Of a stretch of 64,000 nt of DNA, positions 56,172 to 64,000 are shown piece by piece. The stretch covers positions 434,001 to 498,000 of the forward strand of contig NBAY01000031.1 in assembly GCA_002794775.1 (NCBI GenBank), in the 5' to 3' direction. The position numbers were made by a program, and so were the translations under genes. The notes under the pieces were generated by a model. That model was not told the DNA's origin. It was given only the letters and a program-made list of their open reading frames with translations, and made no database searches. This DNA is from Porodaedalea pini. Lineage: Eukaryota > Basidiomycota > Agaricomycetes > Hymenochaetales > Hymenochaetaceae. Within the stretch, counting starts at the first letter, position 1, and every line of letters starts with the position of its first letter.

Positions 56172-59100
56172 CTACGTACTCAAGGCGGTGAGTGAGTCCT
56201 TGACAGTGCGTTCGAGGTCCTGCAGCGACAGCCCTGTCGAGGACGGGACGCCGTAAATCATGGGAACAGACATGAGAGCCGACGCACACGCATGCGCCGT
56301 GAGGAATTGCGTCGGATCCTGTTCCGCCGTCTTCGTTACGTTGCCCTGCCCGAGGAGTGCAGGGTCGACCAGACGAGTAAAGTCATCATCCTCTTTCGCA
56401 TCTGCATCCGAATCTTTTACAGACAGCATGGGATCTTGCACAGCAGATGCGTTTGTCACTTGCGAGTCAAGCTTGCTGATGCGCGGAGACGTTATAAGCA
56501 CAGCGTCGCTGTAACCATAGCCATAGCTGAGGGCCGAGTCATACTGTTCCAAGCCGGCAGCGACGCCCAGCGCTGCGGCGTACGAGTCATACGTCTCTTG
56601 GTATGAAAAGCCCGGCTCGCTAAATGTTGCTGGCGCATAAGGCTTCATCTCGACACTATCCCACTCTGAACCGTAGATATCGCCGCCAAGTCCATCGGAG
56701 CTGGGCCCATGATCGACGACACCCAGCATGGGATCATTCGAGACATCGTAGTACCGTAGTTGTGTACGCGCATCCGCATTTAATGCGTTTGATTCTGGAC
56801 CTGGAATGGAGAAATCGTCTGGCGTTCGGTGGTGAAGCGCGGAGACGGTGCTTGGGTGTGCACTATCATGGTGATTCATGGTGAACTCTGGTATAGTGCT
56901 CGGATTCCCGAGGCGACGTTTCTTCCTTTTGGGAGCCTGGGAGGTAACATAGATGGACTCGTGGCCAACATCCGCAGAGGCAGGCTTGCGTCGTTTCACG
57001 GGACGCTTCTTCAGAGACGGTTCCGCATGGAGCAGCACATCATCTGCTCGCAAGAAAGGACGACGCAGAGCTTGCGCGTCACCGATAAACAGTCGACCTC
57101 CTGTATCGACAGCCTTTCCCTTTCCCTTGCCCATGCTAGCTGCCGCGTGCACGTCGAAGGAGACACTCTCCATCGCATGCAGTGCCGGCGGCGCTGGGCC
57201 CCATGCATCCTGCCAAGCGCCAACGAACAGGCGCGTGGCAACCTTGCCGATCTTGTTGAGCGCCGTATTTTGCTGTTGTATCCAGTTATCGGCTTCCAAA
57301 CCGATACTTGTTACTCTTTTCGCCTTCGCTGCGTTCGCCCCGCACGACCGTCTGTACACTACTGCCCGTTTGTTGCCTACTTCCTGTGATAGACCCGATC
57401 GTCCGGCTGCCTTAGCCATCTTCTGTCGTTCCTGGCGACGGGTTTCCTGCGGAGAGAGAAGCAGAGTAACACCCAACTGATCCCACCTGCGACCCCGCGG
57501 TTTAGGTTGGTCAGGGATTCCTTGTCTGCGACAGCAAGGCTTGCAAAGGCACGTCCCTTTGCAGGCCGGGCACACGAATGTTCCTGAATAAGGGTCAAAA
57601 TCCACCTTCGGAAAGCTGTGCAAAGTATGAGGATATGCTCGTAAGCCAAGGACAAAGCCTACTCACAATACGACGATGCAACGGTGACAGAAGTGTAATG
57701 GACAAACCCTGCTGGGTTTCACGTTCGTACACTTCATTTTCGCGTAGACGTTACGAGTCCGACAATGATGACAAACATCATCCTCTTCGTCGCTATCACT
57801 CTCTTCGTCAAGAAGACTGTGCGCGGCCTCTCTTTGTTTCGCTTCGACCTTCTCATTCCTTTCCACTTCCCCCTTCTTGGTTTTCATTTCCCCACCGGAA
57901 ACGCTCAGACCAAGGCCTGAAGGTTCGTCTTGGATTGCCAGCGTTGTGGACCTCGATGAAGGTGTGAGAGAAGTGAGGCGGGTCAAAGTGCTAGACAGAC
58001 AAAGAGTGGGTGACACTCGCCGCATAGCATGATGATTGTTATGCTCCGCGGGAGCTTTGGCCTTGACAAAACTTTCAGGCAAAGCAGAGGTCGCCGCCAG
58101 AGTTTCTTGATGCGAAATTGAAGAAGCCACAAATGAATGTTCGTGCGGTGAGCTAGAAACGACCGCTGGCTTCGCCTTGTCTTCCATCGAAGACCCATCG
58201 CCGCCTTCTTCCAAATTCGGTTCAATAGCCCGATCAACAGTGGTCCCTGCTCTTATTTGTTCCGGCGCCTGTTCTGGTGTTATTGTCGACGGCGTCTGCG
58301 GTAAATCAGAAGATAAAAGACGAGGCTGTTTGGTCGACTTCTGCGCGAGACGAGTAACAGGTTGGCCCGCTTCCGATTCCGACGAGCTCTCAGAAGCTAA
58401 GATGGTCTCCGCTCCTTGCACCTTTCCCATCTGCTTCGGTAAAGTCTTCGGCTTTGAGCTCACCTTTGGTCGTGCCGAAGGTTTTCTCCGGGGCGCACGA
58501 GCCGAAGGCAAGAACTCATCGTCTGAGCTCGAGTCGGCCCTTGACATCGCGACATTCTCCAAGTCATTCTCAAGCTTGTCATCAAACCCAGATCTCCGTG
58601 TCGACAGCCCTGGCTTTGAGGGCCCAGCGACTGCAGGTTCGCTACTCGACGAAACATAGATAGCTTCTGCCATAGCCGGCTTCTGCCTCGGTGTCCGCTT
58701 GATTGGCTCTCGTTTGCCGTAACCCTTCCTATTAGTCTGTTCCTTCTGCTTCCGCTTCTCCTGATGCGCAGCCCTCCCCTCCCCCTCTATCTCTGCGTGC
58801 TCCTCAAGCGTCTTGTACAGCTCTCGTGGAACCTGAAAAGGTCGGGGCACAATCAATACGCAGTCGAATAAATTGCGATGAATTGGAGGTGGTTGGCGCA
58901 GGACGGGACTTGACTGCGGCTCAATGGAAGATTCTTCTGATGTGTGCTTCTCGCGACACCCGGCCTTCTCCAACGTCTGCTGCCTTTGATCATTGAAAAT
59001 ACTTGAAAGAGATGTTTGAAATGAGTTTCTCGAAGGAGGACTCGTGAGAGTTCTACACTGCGGCACCGAAAGTGTCGATTGAGATGCGCCGTCGACAGGA

Positions 59101-60163
59101 CGGGTATACTGAGAAGAATTCTTAGCAAAATTCTGACAAGTAGAACATAATGAGGACTAACGGAAGAAGTGTCCAAAGTCACAGAATTCGAATCATCTCT
59201 GTGGGCACCCGTGCGAGAAGAAACTCTTTCAAGCAAAAGCAAATCGACCGAGCTGTCTTGGTCTGAAACCGCGCCATCCTCAGGATATGGTATGAGCGCC
59301 GAGGCTAAAGATCCATCGAACAAAGGTCTGCTAGAAAGGTCCTTCTTTAGTTCAGAAGAGTCAGAAACACCTTTTATTCTTCTCGGGCCAACATAAGCTC
59401 TTTGCACAGAACCAGGCTTCACACGAGCATGCTGAGAGACGAGGTATAATGAAGGCTACTCATGACATGAATGCAGGTATGGGCTTACCGTCTTCACGGC
59501 TGCGCTAAAAGACCCAGGCTTGCCACGCATAGACGAATCCTAATGGAAGGGACAGAGCAATTTTGAACTCGTTTAGTATGAAAACACAGGATGCCAATCG
59601 GTATGAGCTCGACGTACGGTGTCTTGCTCGACAGCTGGTGCGTTAGACTTCACTTCTGGATTCGACGGCTTCCGCGAGGTGACCACAATCTAAAGAAGGC
59701 GTGCAAAAAAAAGAGACATTAGCACCGATGACTCGTATGACCTCAATTCAAAATGCAAATCAGGGCATTGATTGAGCTCACGCGCTCGAGGACGCGTCTG
59801 GTACAACGCAAGGCCACGACGGTTCAAACCACTGTACCAGGTGGACGGCGTGTAGATGATGATGAGTTTGATAGAACGCACCTGATCGAGCATATCATCT
59901 TCGTCGCTCCGTCTCGCGTTGGCGCGTCTTTGTGTCCACCCCGCCATGGCTTTCGAGACGCTGTCCTTCACGCTTTGCTCGAACGTGGAGCCACCATCGT
60001 GACATTCTTCTTGGTCCGCTGCACCCTTGACCTCGTCACCTCTCTCGCTTCCTGCGCAGCGATCCGCAGTGATGCTGGGTTCGCGCTGCGGCGAAATGCT
60101 GTTCAGCTCGGCCGGGGAGTCGAATAAAGATCCGTCCCAGTTCGCGAGTTCGGAATAAGGCAT
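56172..60163 (-). CDS. CDCA7-like protein with 4CXXC_R1 zinc-finger domain
   Basis: A nuclear chromatin-associated protein carrying the zf-4CXXC_R1 domain of CDCA7. The ATG at 60163 gives MPYSELANWDGSLFDS. Several small exons follow, joined by short introns (for example IVVTSRKPSNPEVK near 59.69 kb, VKPGSVQRAYVGPRRIKG near 59.4 kb). A long exon (59.07-57.66 kb) is rich in Ser, Lys and acidic residues. The zinc domain straddles an intron at about 57.62-57.66 kb: CHHCRTRNVYAKMKC and CPLHFCHRC, then FPKVDFDPYSGTFVCPAC and KGTCLCKPCCRRQG. The C-terminal exon (483 codons) holds basic motifs (KKRPVKRRKPAS, PKRKKRRLG) and ends VKDSLTALST. In animals and fungi this domain is linked to HELLS-type remodelling and DNA methylation; whether that applies here is inference. 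Confidence 0.85.
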
Positions 60164-60428
60164 TATTCTTAGGAAAAAGCAGAGGTGAGCGCTCGTTCTT
60201 GTAAAAATTGGCATAAAAACGGTACAAACGTCTATATGGTACGTGAGCATATGAAGGACGGTCGACAGTGGGACAGTAAGCTATAGCAAGCCTTCGGTAA
60301 AGACGAACGCCGTCAGGGTCCACTTTACATTTCAGCCGTTTACCATATAAGGTTATTCTTACGTTCACGGTACTTAACGCGTGCTTTGCTTCGTGGCTTC
60401 AATCTTTAAACCTTCATCTCACACAACA
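60164..60428. promoter_or_regulatory. Divergent promoter of CDCA7-like and NUG1 genes
   Basis: 265 bp between the two presumed start codons on opposite strands. No obvious TATA box is seen. The inference rests on gene orientation. Confidence 0.45.
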
Positions 60429-62521
60429 AAATGGGCCGAAATAGTCGGTATTTAGCACCGAAATTCCTCGACATATACTCACCGAGATTATCCTATAGAG
60501 CAGACGAAAAAGGACGTTCCGACAAAATCTAGTGTGTGGTTTACATCGTAGCGGCCACTCTGAATACTCATGACCATCGTCGTTCCTCACAGAACTCAAG
60601 AAAGATCCCGGAATACCGAGGCTGCCTGATCTGAAGCAGAAGAAAAATGTGGAGAGGCAGAAGGCCACGCAGGTGCGCCTTGTACCTGTATAACAGAAAG
60701 AGGAGGATACTAATACAAAACGTACAGCGCTCTGTGCAGCCTTTCAAGCGCGACCAGGACTCGCCTATGGCTTCTGAGCCGACGCTCTCTTCACTTGCTG
60801 CCCTTGCAGAAGCGTCGGAGGCAACAGGAAGAATGTATGATGATACCATTGTCGACCCTTCGTCCTCGACAGACGCGTACAAAGTGCAGCTCCGCAGACA
60901 ATACATCCGCACTTTGCACAAAGTAATCGAGGAGTCCGATATAGTTATCCTCGTCCTCGACGCACGCGACCCAGAGGGGTGTAGGAGTAGGCTGGTCGAG
61001 GAGGAAGTACGTCGGCGGGAACATGAAGGGAAGAGGCTTGTTTTCGTTCTCAATAAGATTGGTAGGTGTCCCCTCGCTTCAAGACTTCATCCTAATCAAT
61101 TGACTTCTCCACAAGACCTCGTCCCTCGCGCAAATGCAGAAGCATGGCTTCGCTATCTGCGACACACAACACCAACTTTACCGTTCCGCGCCTCCACGCA
61201 GCAGCAGCGCTCGAATCTCCTTTCCAAGACCTCACCCGCGCTCCTCAACCTGCTCAAGGGCTACAAGCGCACCGCAAAAGCCGGCAGCATCACCGTCGGT
61301 GTCGTCGGCTACCCGAACGTCGGGAAGAGCAGCCTCATCAACTCGCTCCGCCGCGCGAAAGTCTGTGCCGTCGCCGCCGAGGCCGGCTTCACAAAGGAGA
61401 TGCAGTCCGTGCAAGTCGAGAGGGGCGTACGCGTACTCGACTCCCCCGGTGTCGTCTTTGACGATGATGAGCAGGAGAACAGCAACGTCCTCCTTCGCAA
61501 TGTCGTCAAAGTCGAGGACATGAAAGATCCCATCGCTGTCGGTCCGTTATATATACTCTAGACTGCCTTGTTATCAATTATACTCACTTCATATTTTAGT
61601 CGACCAAATCCTGTCGAAAACGGAGGTCTCAAAAATACAGGAGATCTACAAGCTCCCTCCCTTCACTTCTACGCTCGAACTCCTCACAATGCTCGCGCTC
61701 TCGAGCGGGCGACTGCATAAGGGCGGCACACCCGACGTGCTCGCCGCCGCACGGCAAGTCATCCAGGACTGGAACGCACAAAAGATACCATACTACTCCG
61801 TCCCGCCCGCAATACATCCCAGCAATGTACCCGCGACGGTCAGCGCCGCCGCCGCAACAAAATACGGGTTGGAACAGGGCGGGGCAGGGCCAGCGATCGC
61901 ACCCGGTGCAGAGGACGTTGGGAGCGCGCAGATTGTTAAGGAAATGGCGCCCGCGTTCGACCTTGGCGGTTTATTCTCCCAAGCGGACGCTGGCGCGTTT
62001 GATTGTGAGATGCAGGACGGTGAGCAGGAAGCGGTGCAAGAGGACGGCATGTAAGCTATCTCGATTTATCCCACACGTACCAAGTCAATATACTTACAGT
62101 GGCTGCTTGTAGTATCGAGATGGAATCAGACGACCTCACCCCACGCATCCCGCGAAAACGCTCCCGTTCCCCCTCGCCCTCGCCCTCCCTCTCCATGCGC
62201 GCCGAACCAGGGTCCGACTTCCTCACCGCCCCAAAACCCGACACGCCTCCTTCTAAACGGCAAAAACGGTCCCAAGAAACGCCTTCGTACGACACTGCCG
62301 CACACGAACGGACCACCGCAGGTATCGCAGGACAGAACCCTCTCGGGCGGCGTACGCTCAAAAAGGATGCGAAGCGCGCGAGGAAGGCGGCGCGGAGGGC
62401 TGGGAGGGGGAGGGGCGCTGCTGGTCGCAGCGGAGATGGAGGGATGGAGGTGGATGATGAGGGACCGGAGAGCGGTCTTGCGTTTACGTTCATGGCGGGC
62501 GTCGATGGTGTTGTTCCATAG
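60429..62521 (+). CDS. NUG1: Nucleolar ribosome-biogenesis GTPase (NUG1/GNL3-like)
   Basis: A circularly permuted GTPase needed for 60S subunit assembly and export. The proposed start is CAAAATGG at 60429-60431. Short exons then give KKDVPTKSK and LKKDPGIPRLPDLKQKKN, typical of the family's basic N-terminus, though the first splice sites are uncertain. The core is permuted: DIVILVLDARDPEGCRS, then LVFVLNKI-DLVP (G4, split by an intron near 61.06-61.12 kb), VGVVGYPNVGKSSLINSLR (G1), GFTKEMQSV (G2) and VLDSPGVVF (G3). Next come YKLPPFTSTLELLTMLALSS, GRLHKGGTPD and a basic tail (KKDAKRARKAARRAGRG), ending at TAG 62519-62521. Confidence 0.9.
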
Positions 62522-62922
62522 AGTTTAAGCCTTTCTCTTCTGTTTTTCATTGGATTCGGCGGTACTGACATCATTTGTACTGTAGAATATGCACTATGTA
62601 CTCACCAATTCTGTCATGTTCACGAATAATGACAGGGTCTGTCAGACCAGCACAGACAAAATGTTAATAATTTAAAGACGCGATAGTATAATATGCGAAT
62701 ACAACGAAGAAATCGAAAGGAATGACAGACATGGTGGACATATATATGCATCTGACAGTATGCAACCATGCAACTGTTTATGCGAAGTTACAATGAATGT
62801 CCGTATATCGCCCGTCGGCCGCAATGGACTCAATGTTCTAAGCCCTTTTCGTGCGAGGAACCCAGCTCGTATATCACCCTCCTGCGCTCCAAGCTCCACC
62901 CCTACGCACCCCCATCACTCAA
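62522..62922. other. Convergent 3' region
   Basis: Untranslated-type AT-rich sequence between NUG1 (+) and the next gene (-). Confidence 0.4.
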
Positions 62923-63602
62923 TCAGTTTGAAGCCCGCTTTTTCAAGCCGAACCGATGCCTCTTCTTCTCCTCCGAGACGCTGTGCCCTGAGCCGGTCGA
63001 TTTCACGCTCGCATTGGAGTCGTGGCGCTCGAGCACGGGCTTGCTCTCGCTCGTCCCGCCGGCGTTGTCCGCGGTCGCGAAGCTCGACGCGCCCATGGCT
63101 TTAATGAACCCGCGCTGTGTCGCGTCGAGGTAGTCCTCACGACTGTAGCGCGCGGCCGTGCGCACGGAGACGCCCTTGTCGGAGATCGTCAGTCCCCGGT
63201 TCTTCAAACTTCATGGTTACAATGCGATGTGTATCATATCACATCAGAACGGATTCGAAAGATGCACACGGCGAGGGTCGGTGGGAAAGGGTTAATGGAT
63301 CAGCACGTAAATATGTGGGCTGCGATGAACTGAAGGAGACGTACGATTCCTTCGTCGCACTGACGGTCGTGGATATCTGGTCCGCGATGAACTTCACGCC
63401 GAAAATAGCCCCGACAAACGCAGATGCCGTCTTCATTTCGCGGATAGAAGAGTAAATGATCTAAGCGAGTGTTCTGTGCACGCGAGGAGCTAGATGACAT
63501 ACCAGAGCGAACGCGATAATGTCAAACCTGTTTACGATGTTTCGAAGGTGAGCAACTTCGTCCGGAGGACTGCGAAACAGAGTGTACGCACCAAGAAGCC
63601 AT
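62923..63602 (-). CDS. Small conserved hypothetical protein, multi-exon
   Basis: About 165 residues in four proposed exons. Start MASC (ATG at 63600-63602) joins to PPDEVAHLRNIVNRFDIIAF. The next exon reads IIYSSIREMKTASAFVGAIF and FIADQISTTVSATKES (to 63345). The last exon (63208-62923) gives LKNRGLTISDKGVSVRTAAR, REDYLDATQRGFIKAMGASS and a basic tail KKRHRFGLKKRASN. Phases are consistent at each join. The middle is moderately hydrophobic but I see no clear membrane anchor. I do not recognise the family. The regular exon grammar argues it is real. An alternative upstream exon with a hydrophobic segment (CVLVAIVVTVS near 63.63 kb) is possible, so the start is uncertain. Confidence 0.6.
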
Positions 63603-64000
63603 GTCTTACTCTACCAAGAAACAGTAACAACAATCGCGACGAGCACACAGCCAAGACAAGCTGAAGACAAGAGTCAGGGTAGAATCCGCAGCTAGTCCTG
63701 ACTAGCTTGTCGGACGGAAATAAAGCAAAGGATTTATGATAGGATACACAGGCTTCACAAAGGAGAGACAGTAGTCGAGGGGGTGATGGTGGTGCAAATT
63801 CAAGCTTGAGATGCTATGAAGGCTGTGACGTCGGCAGTACTACTGCCTTTTCGAGACCTGCCGATCAATAAATTTCGGCGTCCTGTTGTGCGGGCAAACC
63901 CCACTTCCGCGTCCGCGCGGTACCGCACTGCCAACTACTACTACTATTCATTGTATGCGCACAGGTATGCGCACAGACTCCAACAACCGTTCTCCCTTTT
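63603..64000. other. Window edge, no supported gene
   Basis: A short direct repeat TATGCGCACAG occurs twice near 63954-63976. No coding signal is resolved before the window ends. Confidence 0.35.

Overview
The window is nuclear DNA from a filamentous basidiomycete, most likely a wood-decay agaricomycete. Genes are dense and cut by many short introns (about 50-70 bp, GT...AG). The gene set includes a WSC-domain copper radical oxidase, a basidiomycete-type class 3 lipase and a Zn2Cys6 regulator. The mobile elements (Tad-like LINEs, a chromodomain Ty3/gypsy element, a pogo-like miniature element) also fit. The species cannot be named from sequence alone.

Layout, left flank (1-24.6 kb): an Agaricomycetes-type hypothetical protein (1.4-2.7 kb, +); a class 3 lipase (4.5-6.7 kb, -); a 680-bp pogo-like miniature transposon (7.2-7.85 kb); a copper radical oxidase with four WSC domains (8.7-13.1 kb, -); about 3 kb with little coding signal; a Zn2Cys6 transcription factor (16.3-20.0 kb, +); an epoxide-hydrolase-like gene with an apparent 1-nt deletion (20.5-21.7 kb, +); the secretory-pathway gene KSH1 (22.0-22.3 kb, -); and an F-box protein gene with an apparent nonsense codon (22.7-24.6 kb, -).

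Centre (24.8-48.1 kb): a nested transposon cluster. Two full-length non-LTR retrotransposons of one family (about 6.3 kb each without inserts) lie tail to tail. Each has its own perfect 11-bp target duplication, and the two target sites directly abut. The plus-strand copy is split by three later insertions: a 439-bp solo LTR (A), a 6.94-kb Ty3/gypsy element with 425-bp LTRs differing at 2 positions, and a second LTR of A's family (B). B itself carries a 1.44-kb LTR-like insertion (C). The minus-strand copy carries another 1.44-kb insertion (D). Subtracting inserts and one duplication each gives exactly 1276 codons for ORF2 in both LINE copies, so the nesting order is well supported. Without the cluster, the F-box gene and OMA1 would share a divergent promoter of about 230 bp.

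Right flank (48.1-64 kb): the mitochondrial protease gene OMA1 (+), the mRNA-export factor SAC3 (-), a CDCA7-type 4CXXC zinc-finger protein (-), the ribosome-biogenesis GTPase NUG1/GNL3-like (+) and a small conserved protein (-). These are housekeeping genes in ordinary compact order and share no obvious pathway.
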